Of a DNA stretch of 64,000 bases, positions 46,591-55,938 are shown piece by piece. Position numbers and translations under genes: made by a program. The first letter of the stretch is position 1. Each line of letters begins with the position of its first letter. This stretch comes from Flavobacterium degerlachei (GTDB lineage: Bacteria > Bacteroidota > Bacteroidia > Flavobacteriales > Flavobacteriaceae). The notes under the pieces are model-generated. The model saw nothing but the letters and a program-made list of their open reading frames with translations. It searched no databases and was not told the origin of the DNA. The stretch is from the NCBI RefSeq assembly GCF_900106645.1, contig NZ_FNMV01000007.1:150275-214274 (forward strand), in the 5' to 3' direction.

Positions 46591-47655
46591 TTACAGTTTG
46601 ATTGTATTCAAGTTAAAAGTCATATCATCAATGGGACCGGTGATTTCGTTAATTCTAGAATTAGTATAATACAATACGTTATTATAAATGCTAAATGTAT
46701 CTGCCCAACGTACTTTGTCTCCTTTAACTAGCGTAGTGATTGTTCCTGCAGCATCCATTTTCATAATGGCATTTTGCTCTAAATCCGCATAATATAAGTT
46801 TCCATTGGCATCAAATATCATTCCGTCAGGAGCAGCTGTTTTAGCGACCTTTTCTACCGCTTTTTCAATTTCAGCTTCTGTTCCTTTCAGTAAAGTTTGA
46901 ACATCAATAGCGTACAAAGTATATCCCGTTAAAGCATGAAAATACAGCTTTTTATTGACAGGATTTAATGCAATACCATCAGAGTGAACTGTATTTTTCC
47001 ATTCTTTTCCGTTAATTGTCAAATGGTCAACCTCTGATTTTGTTGAAAAATGATTGTCTAAAACGCGTTTTTCTTTTCCAGTTTCGATGTTTAGAATGAT
47101 TAATCCCGCGTGACCAGAATCAGTTAGGTAAATACTTCCGTTTTCTTTATCCACTCTCAAATCATTGATGTAAGAATCTTTGTGAAAGCTCTCTTTAGGA
47201 AAAGTATAGGTTCTTTTTAATAAGTTTGTTTTTAGATCAAAAACAAACAATTTTGGAGCACCAACTACCCCTTTAAATAACGGATTTCTTGTGTCTAAAA
47301 CATATAGGTCATTTTCAAAAGCCACGACTGATTGTACAGCTACAAAAACAGAATCATGTAGCTCTTGACCTATTTTCCAGTCATTCCATTTTGTATTGGG
47401 ATATGCAATTGATTTGCCATCAATCACTTCTGCTACTGAAGCGATAACGCACTCTCTCCAGCGCGGAAAGTTTACAAAAACACGTCCTTCTTGCGTTATA
47501 GTAACTCCTGTAACTTGTTGTCCTTTAAAGGCGGCAACTTCTTGAATAGATGGTACTATTTCCGTTTTTTCTTCTGTATTTTGAGGTTTTTCGGTTTCCT
47601 TCTTGCAGCTGCTTAAGCTTAATATAGAAAGTAATAATAAGGCTATTTTTTTCAT
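46591..47655 (-). CDS. Royal-jelly/dopachrome-tautomerase-related beta-propeller lipoprotein
   Basis: 354 residues with lipobox LSSC (Cys17). The mature protein resembles the major royal jelly protein/yellow family found in bacteria: VTGVTITQEGRVFVNFPRW near residue 55, VVAFENDLYVLDTRNP near 112, YINDLRVD and IYLTDSGHAGLIIL near 170, SDGIALNP near 225 and APDGMIFDANGNLYYAD near 270. This is a six-bladed beta-propeller pattern. Bacterial members have no settled reaction; lactonase-like or ligand-binding roles are possible. It starts one base after the nitroreductase stop, so the two form an operon. Confidence 0.78.
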   Translation of the reverse strand: MKKIALLLLSILSLSSCKKETEKPQNTEEKTEIVPSIQEVAAFKGQQVTGVTITQEGRVFVNFPRWRECVIASVAEVIDGKSIAYPNTKWNDWKIGQELHDSVFVAVQSVVAFENDLYVLDTRNPLFKGVVGAPKLFVFDLKTNLLKRTYTFPKESFHKDSYINDLRVDKENGSIYLTDSGHAGLIILNIETGKEKRVLDNHFSTKSEVDHLTINGKEWKNTVHSDGIALNPVNKKLYFHALTGYTLYAIDVQTLLKGTEAEIEKAVEKVAKTAAPDGMIFDANGNLYYADLEQNAIMKMDAAGTITTLVKGDKVRWADTFSIYNNVLYYTNSRINEITGPIDDMTFNLNTIKL

Positions 47656-47656
47656 T

Positions 47657-48256
47657 TTAAATGGTTTTAATTATGGCAGATTTCTCTAACCTAGATTTTG
47701 GTTTTTGACTGGGTTGATTACTGTCGTCAGCATCTCGATATCCTATGGCTACAGCAACTAAGCTGCGGTATCCCTCTAATCCTAAAATTGCTTCATATTT
47801 ATCTGATTCAATTCCCTCCATAGGGGTTGCATCAATTTGCATTTGGGCGCAAGCACCTAAAAAAATGCCTAAAGCAAGATAAACTTGCTTATCAAACCAT
47901 ATTTTAAGATCAGTATCAGCGAGATGCTTTAAGTGCGTATTAAAATAGTTTACAGCTGATTCAGGTAAGTTTTCTTTTACTTGTTGCTCAAATAAAGCAA
48001 CATTATCAATAGCGCTAAAAACAACTACGGTGTCACAATTAATGACTTTTTCGGCGTTAAATAATGAAGCTGCTGCTAATTGTTCTTTTACTTTTTTATC
48101 AGAGACAAAATAGAATTGCCAAGGTTGGCTGTTTATAGATGAAGGACTTAATAACAAGATCTCTTTAAGTTCTTCTAATTTCTTAGTGTCTATTTTTTTT
48201 GTTGCGTCGTACTTTTTAGTAGTATAACGGTTATGCATCGCGTTTATAAAATCCAT
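47657..48256 (-). CDS. NfsB-like nitroreductase family protein
   Basis: 199 residues from the ATG at 48256. The frame opens at 48370, but the extra residues translate a microsatellite (a run of Tyr), so the shorter protein is correct. Family motifs: NRYTTKKYD at the N-terminus, LSPSSINSQPWQF near residue 36, then VVVFSAIDN, FLGACAQMQIDATPMEG near 140 and a C-terminal KSRLEKS. It is an FMN-dependent NAD(P)H oxidoreductase of the NfsB/dihydropteridine reductase branch acting on nitro compounds, quinones or flavins; the natural substrate is unknown. A TACCTTTG promoter element and a trinucleotide repeat form its leader. Confidence 0.86.
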   Translation of the reverse strand: MDFINAMHNRYTTKKYDATKKIDTKKLEELKEILLLSPSSINSQPWQFYFVSDKKVKEQLAAASLFNAEKVINCDTVVVFSAIDNVALFEQQVKENLPESAVNYFNTHLKHLADTDLKIWFDKQVYLALGIFLGACAQMQIDATPMEGIESDKYEAILGLEGYRSLVAVAIGYRDADDSNQPSQKPKSRLEKSAIIKTI

Positions 48257-48271
48257 TTTTATGTATAGTGT

Positions 48272-48304
48272 ATAATAATAATAATAATAATAATTGCAAA
48301 GGTA
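48272..48304 (-). promoter_or_regulatory. Nitroreductase promoter with adjacent trinucleotide microsatellite
   Basis: On the minus strand TACCTTTG (48304-48297), a good -7 match, is followed at once by GCAA and a run of about seven TTA/ATT triplets (48294-48273). The expected transcription start falls in or beside the repeat, which therefore forms the beginning of a leader of about 40 bases. Confidence 0.55.
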
Positions 48305-48370
48305 CGGATAACGGGATACAGTTATAATGATTGCCCAGTGATACGAGATCAAAACAGCGTTATTTAACAA

Positions 48371-48671
48371 TACTTTTTGATTTATAAAAATTATGGAAAT
48401 CAGTAAATGATTCGTTTTTGAATAATTTTAAGAGGAAAAACAATTCTAAAAAGGGACTATTTAAAGACTAAAACTTTACGAAGAAGAGCTTTTAATACTA
48501 CAATAAAAATTATTCTTAAAATAGTATTAAAACTCATAATTTATTTAAAATTTCATCCTAATTTCGCACTGTTTTTCAACGATACCTAAGAAAACGTTTT
48601 CGTAAATTTTAGTTTTTTTTGAATTGCAATATTATTTTTTATCTCAATATTTCAATAATTTTGAGCACCTA
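48371..48671. other. Intergenic region before the efflux cluster
   Basis: About 300 bases without a gene. It contains a perfect 11-bp inverted repeat, TTTTAATACTA (48490-48500) and TAGTATTAAAA (48532-48542), spaced by 31 bases. It lacks a T run after it, so it is more likely an operator or leader structure than a terminator. No clear TAnnTTTG match in front of the 48672 start. Confidence 0.4.
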
Positions 48672-49067
48672 ATGAGAGTAGCTTTGTTTTTTATTAATTT
48701 ATGTATTCTTCTGCTTTGCGGAGGAAATAGTCTACATGCTACATCGCATGATAGCCATATAGGTTATACAGCTACATCTACACTTTCTAAAAATCACCAA
48801 ATTAAATTTTTCCATAAAGATCAAGACAGTAACTTAATTGAAGATGCTGATACTGATTTAGAAGAAGATTATCACTTTGGGAATGATATTAAAGATAACT
48901 TCGATAGGAAAATTGTCGTCAATAGTTATTTACTGCCTAAAATCTGGTATCAAGAATTTTCAGGACTTATTGTTGAAAAAACGTACTTCAAGCGTTTAAA
49001 ACTTTTCCCGCCTTTTTGCGGTTATTCATCTCCTATATATATTAGACAAAGAGTGCTAAGGATTTGA
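48672..49067 (+). CDS. Small exported protein preceding RND efflux genes
   Basis: 131 residues from the ATG at 48672. The frame could open at 48624, but the later start gives a clean signal peptide (MRVALFFINLCILLLCGG). The mature part is acidic in the middle (EDADTDLEEDYHFGNDI) and basic/aromatic at the end, finishing in SSPIYIRQRVLRI. I recall similar small exported proteins with this type of ending in other flavobacteria, but no function is known to me. It lies about 160 bases before the RND adaptor gene on the same strand. Co-regulation with efflux is possible. Not a recognised domain family. Confidence 0.6.
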   Translation: MRVALFFINLCILLLCGGNSLHATSHDSHIGYTATSTLSKNHQIKFFHKDQDSNLIEDADTDLEEDYHFGNDIKDNFDRKIVVNSYLLPKIWYQEFSGLIVEKTYFKRLKLFPPFCGYSSPIYIRQRVLRI

Positions 49068-49227
49068 GCAATACAATAAACTGTTGCTAAATTCTGTTCT
49101 TTTTACACTTATAACGTTTTATACGTTAGCTGTTTGTATAGCATTATTTTAAGCAATAGTTATTTTTTACTACCAAACGAGATACTTAAATCTCACTCAA
49201 TCAATTGCTTAAATTTTATTTTACAAC

Positions 49228-50310
49228 ATGAAAAAAAATGTCATGATTACGGGCTTAATGGCCGCGATGTTCCTTGTTAGCTGTAACTCAAAAAAGGAAG
49301 AAAAAGAAGAATCAGTAAAATTTACCGTTACAAATCCAGTGGTTATTGATACATCGTTTACTAAGCAGTATGTGTCTCAAATTAAATCAGTTCGAAATAT
49401 TGAAATTCGGGCTCAGGAAAAAGGATTTCTACAAAACATTTATGTCGATGAAGGGCAGTATGTAAAAGCGGGACAGCTGTTGTTTCGAATTATGCCAAAG
49501 ATGTATGAAGCTGAATTACTAAAAGCGCAAGCCGAGGAAAAAGCAGCTGAAATTGAATTGCAAAATGCAAAAACTCTAGCCGATAAAAATATTGTTTCTA
49601 AGAATGAACAGGCGGTTGCTACGGCCAAATTACAACAAGCTAGAGCCGAAGTTTCTTTGGCTAAGCTGCATTTGTCTTTCACAGAAATCAGAGCTCCTTT
49701 TGCAGGAACAATTGATAGAATTCCTAAAAAGCTAGGAAGCCTTATTGATGAAGGCGAGTTGCTAACAAGCCTTTCTGACAATAGTGAAATGTTTGCCTAT
49801 TTTAATGTTTCGGAACTAGAATATTTGAATTATGAAACCGATGTTAAAAACCGTGCTGATAATCATGTAAACTTACTTCTTGCTAATAATGATGTATTAA
49901 AATACAAAGGTAAAGTGGAGCTTATAGAAGGAGAATTTGATAATGAAACCGGAAATATAGCCTTTAGAGCACGTTTTCCAAATCCTGAAAAATTACTACG
50001 AAACGGAGAAACAGGTTCAGTTATGATGGTGGTGCCTTTACATAACGCATTAGTGATTCCGCAAAAAGCTACTTATGAAATTCAAGATAAGAAATACGTA
50101 TTTATTGTAGACAAAAACAACGTGATTAAATCTAGAGAAATTAACATTAAAGGAGAGATGCCTGATTTATATGTTATTGATTCAGGTTTAACTGCAAATG
50201 ACAAAATAGTTTTTGACGGAATTCAAAAAGCGAATGATAATGATAAAATTAAATTCGACTATTTAAATCCAAGCAAAGTATTATCAAGCTTGAAATTGAG
50301 AGCTGAATAG
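49228..50310 (+). CDS. RND efflux periplasmic adaptor lipoprotein
   Basis: 360 residues with lipobox VSC (Cys19). The biotinyl-lipoyl-like domain is split around an alpha hairpin: GFLQNIYVDEGQYVKAGQLLF near residue 72, the coiled coil of about 95-150 rich in Ala, Glu and Lys, then LHLSFTEIRAPFAGTIDR near 147. Beta-barrel and membrane-proximal domains follow (GNIAFRARFPNPEKLLRNGETGSV near 235). It bridges the inner-membrane pump and the outer-membrane channel. The gene order adaptor-permease-outer membrane factor (gap 28 bases, then overlap) makes a complete tripartite operon. Substrate unknown. No local TetR- or MarR-type regulator is seen. Confidence 0.9.
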   Translation: MKKNVMITGLMAAMFLVSCNSKKEEKEESVKFTVTNPVVIDTSFTKQYVSQIKSVRNIEIRAQEKGFLQNIYVDEGQYVKAGQLLFRIMPKMYEAELLKAQAEEKAAEIELQNAKTLADKNIVSKNEQAVATAKLQQARAEVSLAKLHLSFTEIRAPFAGTIDRIPKKLGSLIDEGELLTSLSDNSEMFAYFNVSELEYLNYETDVKNRADNHVNLLLANNDVLKYKGKVELIEGEFDNETGNIAFRARFPNPEKLLRNGETGSVMMVVPLHNALVIPQKATYEIQDKKYVFIVDKNNVIKSREINIKGEMPDLYVIDSGLTANDKIVFDGIQKANDNDKIKFDYLNPSKVLSSLKLRAE

Positions 50311-50338
50311 TTGTTTTAACTTTTAAAAAAATATAAAA

Positions 50339-53300
50339 ATGTTTGATAAATTTATACAAAGACCTGTATTATCGATAGTTATATCGCTGGTAATTGTCTT
50401 CCTGGGAATATTGGCTATGACCGGATTGCCAGTGACACAATTTCCAGCTATTTCGCCTCCAAAAGTAAATATTACTGCAGATTATCCTGGAGCTAATGGT
50501 GAATTAATGGTAAAGGCGGTAGTAATTCCATTAGAACGTGCTTTAAATGGGGTTCCAGGAATGAAATACATTACTTCTGATGCAGGAAATGATGGAGAGG
50601 CTTCTGTACAAGTAGTTTTTAATCTAGGTACTGATCCTAACCAAGCTGCTATCAACGTGCAAAACCGTGTAGCATCAGTAATTAATAAATTGCCACCATT
50701 AGTGGTGCGTGAGGGGTTAAAAATTACTCGTGAAGAACCTAACATGTTATTGTATGTCAATCTATTCAGTACAGACCCTAATACCAATCAAAAATTCCTT
50801 TACAACTATGCTGATATTAATATTCTATCAGATTTAAAGCGTGTAAACGGAGTAGGGGTTGCTGATATCTTAGGAAATCGTGATTACGCAATGCGTATTT
50901 GGTTAAAACCAGATAGAATGCTAGCGTACAAAATTTCTGCTGATGAGGTTTTAGAGTCTTTAAGTAATCAAAGTTTGGAGGCATCTCCAGGTAAAACCGG
51001 TGAAAGTTCAGGAAAAAGATCACAAGCATTCGAATATGTTTTAAAATACAAAGGGCGTTATACTACAAAAGAAGGTTATGAAAACATTGTAGTTCGTTCT
51101 AGTTCAAACGGAGAGTTGTTGCGATTGAAAGATGTGGCCGAAGTAGAGTTTGGTAGCTCGATGTATGATATTTATTCAAGTATTGACGGAAAACCATCAG
51201 CAGCGATTACTATTAAACAATCGTATGGTAGTAATGCCAGCCAAGTTATTACTGATGTAAAAACAAAACTGGAAGAGTTAAAAAAGTCATTTCCTAAAGG
51301 GATGGATTATGAAATCAGTTATGATGTGTCTAAATTCTTAGATGCTTCTATAGAAAAAGTAATTCACACACTTGTAGAAGCTTTTATCTTGGTAGGATTA
51401 GTAGTTTTCCTTTTCTTAGGTGACTGGCGATCAACGGTTATTCCTGCCATTGCAGTTCCAGTTTCGTTGATAGGTACTTTTGCTTTCATGCAACTTTTTG
51501 GGATAACCATAAACCTAATTACGCTATTTGCTTTGGTATTAGCAATTGGTGTTGTAGTAGATGATGCTATTGTGGTAATTGAAGCCGTTCACGCTAAGAT
51601 GGAAGAAGAACATCTCTCGGCCAGGAAAGCGACTAAAAAAGCGATGTCAGAGATAGGTGGAGCAATTATAGCGATTACCTTTTTAATGGCTGCCGTATTT
51701 ATTCCAGTTGCATTTATGTCTGGTCCAGTAGGGATTTTCTATCGTCAGTTTTCAATCACAATGGCTACGGCAATTATCCTTTCGGGAATTGTAGCGTTGA
51801 CATTGACACCTGCATTGTGTGCTTTGATGTTGAAAAATAACCACGGAAAACTACGTCCTAAAAATTTAATCAATCGGTTTTTAGATGGTTTTAATAAAAA
51901 ATTTGATCATTTATCAGAAGGCTACAGAAAAGTACTTACGATGTTCATCAATAGAAGATCAGTTTCGATAGCTGTTTTACTTGCTTTTTGTGTGGGTATA
52001 TTTTTCATCAACAACAGCCTGCCTTCTGGATTTATTCCAAATGAGGATCAAGGAATGTTCTACGCTATTATTCAAACGCCTCCAGGTTCATCATTAGAAA
52101 GAACCAATCAAATTGCGGAGAAATTGCAAAAAGTAGCCGGAAAAATTGATGGTGTAAAGTCAGTTTCTGCCTTAGCAGGTTACGAAATTTTGACCGAAGG
52201 GACAGGAGCCAACACAGGAACTTGTTTGATCAACCTAAAAAGTTGGGAAGATCGTCATGAAAATGTGGAGGAAATCATCAAACAGTTAGAGGAAGAAACT
52301 AAAAACATTTCGGGTGCTACAATTGAGTATTTCCAACCACCAGCTGTACCTGGATATGGAGCTGCCGGTGGATTTGAGTTGCGTTTACTGGACAAGGCAG
52401 GTTCGGGTGATTATAAAAAGATGGAAACGGTAAGTAGAGAGTTTGTGGCTGAGTTGAAAAAACGTCCAGAACTTACATCAGTTTTTACCTTTTATAGTGC
52501 CAGTTTCCCGCAATACATGTTGGATATCGATAATGATATTGCACAACAAAAAGGGGTAAGTATCGAGAATGCAATGAATACCTTGTCAACACTTGTAGGT
52601 AGTAATTATGAAACCAACTTTATAAAATACGACCGTCAATACAAAGTAATTGTACAAGCGTCACCTGAATATAGAGCGTTACCGGAAGACATTTTGAAAT
52701 TGTATGTAAAAAATGATCGTGATGAAATGGTACCGTTTTCTGCATTTATGAAAATGAAAAAAGTGTACGGTTTATCAGAGATTACAAGACATAATATGTA
52801 CAATGCTGCCGAGATTAGTGGTGCGCCAGCAATAGGTTATAGTAGTGGTACCGCAATTCAGGTTGTAAATGAAGTAGCTGTTAAAACACTTCCCAGAGGG
52901 TTTGGTATTGCCTGGGCAGGTATCTCTGCTGATGAGGTTGCCAGAGGAAACGAGGCTATTTATATCTTCATGATTTGTCTTGGATTTGTGTACTTGGTTC
53001 TTGCTGCACAGTACGAAAGTTTTGTGCTGCCGTTGATTGTTATATTGTCCCTTCCTGCGGGTATATTTGGAGCGTTTTTATTCTTGAAGTTATTTGGTTT
53101 AGAAAACAATATCTATGCTCAGGTTTCTTTAATAATGCTCATTGGTCTACTAGGTAAGAATGCCGTATTAATCGTAGAGTTTGCTGCCCAGAAGCACAGT
53201 CAGGGCGTTGCCGTTATTGATGCCGCAATGGAAGGTGCTATGGTTCGTTTCAGACCAATTTTAATGACTTCTTTTGCTTTTATAGCTGGTTTGATTCCAC

Positions 53301-53503
53301 TTTCATTGGCGTCAGACCCAGGTAAAATTGGAAATAGAACTTTAGGTACAGCGGCAGCGGGAGGAATGTTTATAGGTACCATTTGTGGTGTTATATTAAT
53401 TCCAGGATTGTATTTGATTTTTGCTAAAATATCAGAAAAACACAAGCTTTCTAAAGACGAAGATGAAAATCCATTCACTGAATATTTAAATGATAATGAA
53501 TAA
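50339..53503 (+). CDS. RND multidrug efflux permease (HAE1/AcrB family)
   Basis: 1054 residues, the usual length of HAE1 pumps. It starts MFDKFIQRPVLSIVISLVIV, the classical first membrane helix, with 12 membrane segments in two halves around two large periplasmic loops. Proton-relay residues are visible: IGVVVDDAIVVIE in helix 4 with the paired Asp, and GLLGKNAVLIVEFA in helix 10 with the essential Lys. GFIPNEDQGMF opens the second periplasmic domain. It exports hydrophobic or amphiphilic compounds through the tripartite complex with the neighbouring adaptor and outer-membrane factor. The class is hydrophobe/drug rather than heavy metal, since the metal-type methionine pattern is absent. Confidence 0.93.
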   Translation: MFDKFIQRPVLSIVISLVIVFLGILAMTGLPVTQFPAISPPKVNITADYPGANGELMVKAVVIPLERALNGVPGMKYITSDAGNDGEASVQVVFNLGTDPNQAAINVQNRVASVINKLPPLVVREGLKITREEPNMLLYVNLFSTDPNTNQKFLYNYADINILSDLKRVNGVGVADILGNRDYAMRIWLKPDRMLAYKISADEVLESLSNQSLEASPGKTGESSGKRSQAFEYVLKYKGRYTTKEGYENIVVRSSSNGELLRLKDVAEVEFGSSMYDIYSSIDGKPSAAITIKQSYGSNASQVITDVKTKLEELKKSFPKGMDYEISYDVSKFLDASIEKVIHTLVEAFILVGLVVFLFLGDWRSTVIPAIAVPVSLIGTFAFMQLFGITINLITLFALVLAIGVVVDDAIVVIEAVHAKMEEEHLSARKATKKAMSEIGGAIIAITFLMAAVFIPVAFMSGPVGIFYRQFSITMATAIILSGIVALTLTPALCALMLKNNHGKLRPKNLINRFLDGFNKKFDHLSEGYRKVLTMFINRRSVSIAVLLAFCVGIFFINNSLPSGFIPNEDQGMFYAIIQTPPGSSLERTNQIAEKLQKVAGKIDGVKSVSALAGYEILTEGTGANTGTCLINLKSWEDRHENVEEIIKQLEEETKNISGATIEYFQPPAVPGYGAAGGFELRLLDKAGSGDYKKMETVSREFVAELKKRPELTSVFTFYSASFPQYMLDIDNDIAQQKGVSIENAMNTLSTLVGSNYETNFIKYDRQYKVIVQASPEYRALPEDILKLYVKNDRDEMVPFSAFMKMKKVYGLSEITRHNMYNAAEISGAPAIGYSSGTAIQVVNEVAVKTLPRGFGIAWAGISADEVARGNEAIYIFMICLGFVYLVLAAQYESFVLPLIVILSLPAGIFGAFLFLKLFGLENNIYAQVSLIMLIGLLGKNAVLIVEFAAQKHSQGVAVIDAAMEGAMVRFRPILMTSFAFIAGLIPLSLASDPGKIGNRTLGTAAAGGMFIGTICGVILIPGLYLIFAKISEKHKLSKDEDENPFTEYLNDNE

Positions 53504-54929
53504 GATGAAGTTATATAGATATAGTATAATGCTAAGTCTGGGTCTTGCAGTTGTAAGCTGCAAGGCGCCTATGGCGTTGAAAATGCCAGATAGTAAAGTG
53601 GTTCCAGTAACTTTTGGGACTTCAACAGATAGCACAAACAGTTCAAATTTAAATTGGAACGATTATTTTAAAGATCCCAATCTAAAAAGTTTGATTACAG
53701 TGGCTTTGCAAAACAATAAAGAATTGTTGATTACGATGCAAGAAATTGAAATGGCTAAAAACGATATTCGTGTTAGAAAAGGAGCCATATTACCATCTGT
53801 TGGCTTAAGAGCAGGAACTGGTGTAGAAAAAGTAGGAAGATATACAAGCCAAGGTGCTGGTGATGCAACTACTGAGATCACTCCAGGGAAAGAGTTCCCC
53901 GATCCGTTAACTGATTTCAATGTTGGCGCTTACGCCAATTGGGAAGTTGATATTTGGAAAAAGCTGCGCAATTCTAAGAAAGCAGCTGTTACTAGATATT
54001 TAGCTACAGTAGAAGGCAAGAATTTTGTGATTACCAATCTTATTTCTGAAGTTGCCGATTCTTATTATGAATTACTAGCACTAGATAGCCAATTGGAAAT
54101 TGTGAAGCAAAATATCCAATTACAGCAAAATGCACTTGAAATTGTGAAAATCCAAAAAGAAGCTTCTAGAGCAACGGAATTGGCAGTGCAAAAATTCCAA
54201 GCCGAAGTTTTAGCTTCAAAAAGTATGGAGTTTAAAATAAACCAAAAAATTGTTGAAACCGAAAACACGATTAATTTCTTGTTAGGACGTTATCCTGAGA
54301 AAATTACGAGAGATAGTGCTGCTTTCTTGAATTTATTACCGGCTTCCATTCAATCAGGAATACCTTCTCAATTATTGGCTAATAGACCAGATATAAAACA
54401 AGCCGAGTTGGATTTAACAGCCGCAAAACTGGATGTGAAAGTTGCGAGAGCAGAGTTTTATCCTTCACTTGATATTTCAGCAGCTTTTGGTTTACAAGCT
54501 TTCAAAACGTCTTATTTAACAAAGTTTCCTGAGTCATTGTTGTACAATTTAGTGGGAGATGTGGCAGCACCTTTAATTAATAGAAACGCAATTAAAGCTG
54601 AGTTTGCAAATGCAAATGTACGACAGCTACAAGCGTTGTATAACTATGACCGTACGATTTTGAATGCCTATTTAGAGGTTTCTAATCAATTGGCTAACAT
54701 TAATAATTTAGAGAAAAGCTATGCGCTTAAAGGACAACAAGTAAAATCATTGAACACTTCAATTAGTGTGGCTAATGATTTATTTAAATCTGCTAGAGCT
54801 GATTATTTTGAAGTTTTAATGACACAACGTGATGCACTTGACGCCAAACTGGAATTAGTTGAAACCAAAAAAGACCAACTGAATGCTTTTGTACAAATAT
54901 ACAAAGCACTTGGCGGCGGTTGGAAATAA
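53490..54929 (+). CDS. TolC/OprM-type outer-membrane efflux lipoprotein
   Basis: 479 residues with lipobox VVSC (Cys24 if started at 53490). Starts at 53496 and 53505 are also possible; 53490 gives a 14-base overlap with the permease gene. Two outer-membrane efflux protein repeats of alternating long helices and strands are visible, with LNWNDYFKDPNLKSLITVAL near residue 50, YANWEVDIWKKLRN near 147, SGIPSQLLANRPDIKQAELDL near 290 and YEVSNQ-type helices (NAYLEVSNQLANI) near 390. This is the NodT/OprM-type trimeric channel that completes the RND system. A strong terminator follows 22 bases after the stop. Confidence 0.92.
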   Translation: MIMNKMKLYRYSIMLSLGLAVVSCKAPMALKMPDSKVVPVTFGTSTDSTNSSNLNWNDYFKDPNLKSLITVALQNNKELLITMQEIEMAKNDIRVRKGAILPSVGLRAGTGVEKVGRYTSQGAGDATTEITPGKEFPDPLTDFNVGAYANWEVDIWKKLRNSKKAAVTRYLATVEGKNFVITNLISEVADSYYELLALDSQLEIVKQNIQLQQNALEIVKIQKEASRATELAVQKFQAEVLASKSMEFKINQKIVETENTINFLLGRYPEKITRDSAAFLNLLPASIQSGIPSQLLANRPDIKQAELDLTAAKLDVKVARAEFYPSLDISAAFGLQAFKTSYLTKFPESLLYNLVGDVAAPLINRNAIKAEFANANVRQLQALYNYDRTILNAYLEVSNQLANINNLEKSYALKGQQVKSLNTSISVANDLFKSARADYFEVLMTQRDALDAKLELVETKKDQLNAFVQIYKALGGGWK

Positions 54930-55253
54930 ATTTCTATCAAGTAATAAACAGAAAGAGCCAGCAAGTAGTGTTGGCTCTTTTTTTTTTATCAAATTTTGAC
55001 GACTTAAATTTTGAAGTATTTATTAAAGAGAACGATGAGGTTCAGGCTTTTATTCCTTTTGTTTCATGATAAAATTTAATTACGATTGTAACTTGGCTTT
55101 GGCCAAAGGGAATAGATTTGATTGTCGACAAGCGATTATTTAGATAATTTGGATGCCATAATAAAATGCTAAATATAATACTGTGTGTATTTCGCTATTT
55201 ATGCGTAAATTAGCAAAGGCCATTGCCACAATTATTAACTAAAACTTACCATT
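54930..55253. other. Intergenic region after RND operon
   Basis: About 320 bases. Apart from the terminator it has a perfect palindrome CTTTGGCCAAAG (55097-55108), with the same TTTGGCCAAA core as the palindrome near the pilin-like genes, and a TAGATTTG -7-like element at 55113-55120, 134 bases before the next start. No gene seen. Confidence 0.45.
54952..54987 (+). terminator. Terminator of the RND operon
   Basis: Stem GAGCCAGCA with TGTTGGCTC (one G-T pair), loop AGTAG, extended by A/T pairs, followed by about ten T. Confidence 0.9.
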
Positions 55254-55733
55254 ATGAAAAAAATAACCCTTTTTTGTTTGCTGTTGGCTTGCATTGGACT
55301 CGAAAGTTGTAAAAAAGATCAAAGCGAAAAAGTTGCTAAAGCTGCCAAAGCCAAGGCAGAAGAAACGATAAGCACTGAATGCTATAAAGCGCTGTATGAA
55401 AAAGATACTATTAACTTAAAAATTAACACTTTAAAAAACGGAAAAATAACGGGCGAAATGCAGATGATGGTGCTTGATATGCCAGTAAAGCATGGAGAAA
55501 TCGCTGGAGAATTCCATGGAGATACATTATTTGCTAGCTATACATTTATTCAAGGTGGATATGAGAAAAAAACTTATAAAAACCCAATGGCTTTTCTTAA
55601 GAAAGGGGATGAACTAATTATAGGCAACGGGAAGTTAATGACTACTCTAGGAGCGACTCATTTTATTAAAGGCGAGCCAATAGATTTTGATCGTGTAAAA
55701 TATAAATTGACAAAGGTAGACTGCGTTGATTAA
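55254..55733 (+). CDS. Small lipoprotein of unknown function
   Basis: 159 residues with lipobox LESC (Cys19). A lysine/alanine/glutamate-rich linker (residues 20-38) leads to a beta-rich domain with regular strands (INLKINTLKNGKITGEMQMMV, HGEIAGEFHGDTLFASYTFI), resembling small eight-stranded barrels or lipocalin-like folds. The C-terminus ends KLTKVDCVD, with a cysteine that might pair with Cys42 (TECYK). It is a single-gene unit with its own terminator. I do not recognise a family. Confidence 0.7.
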   Translation: MKKITLFCLLLACIGLESCKKDQSEKVAKAAKAKAEETISTECYKALYEKDTINLKINTLKNGKITGEMQMMVLDMPVKHGEIAGEFHGDTLFASYTFIQGGYEKKTYKNPMAFLKKGDELIIGNGKLMTTLGATHFIKGEPIDFDRVKYKLTKVDCVD

Positions 55734-55748
55734 ATAGACTGTATAAGG

Positions 55749-55803
55749 AAAAGCGAAATCTTTTATGTTGTAATACTGCAGCTATTAGGTTTCGCTTTTT
55801 TTT
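55749..55803 (+). terminator. Terminator of the small lipoprotein gene
   Basis: AAAAGCGAAATC (55749-55760) pairs with GGTTTCGCTTTT (55788-55799, one G-T pair) across a 27-base loop, followed by T. Confidence 0.75.
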
Positions 55804-55875
55804 ATGAGTATTAGTTCCGCAAAAAAAATCGCTGTCGGGGAAAAAGGATAGGATTGGATTAGGAATAAAAAAATA

Positions 55876-55907
55876 AAAAAGGAATTGCATCTCTGCGATT
55901 CCTTTTT
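55876..55907. terminator. Second hairpin terminator, probably for PorP/SprF transcript
   Basis: AAAAAGGAATTGC pairs with GCGATTCCTTTTT (one T-G pair) around ATCTCT. T runs lie on both sides, so it can serve the minus-strand gene ending at 56102. Confidence 0.75.
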
Positions 55908-55938
55908 TATTTAGCTACTTTTTTATTTTTTTAAATTG

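Noticed and set aside
48273..48294. Trinucleotide run as a CRISPR or tandem coding repeat
   Set aside because: It is a simple microsatellite outside the most likely nitroreductase frame; the upstream start that would translate it gives an implausible Tyr run.
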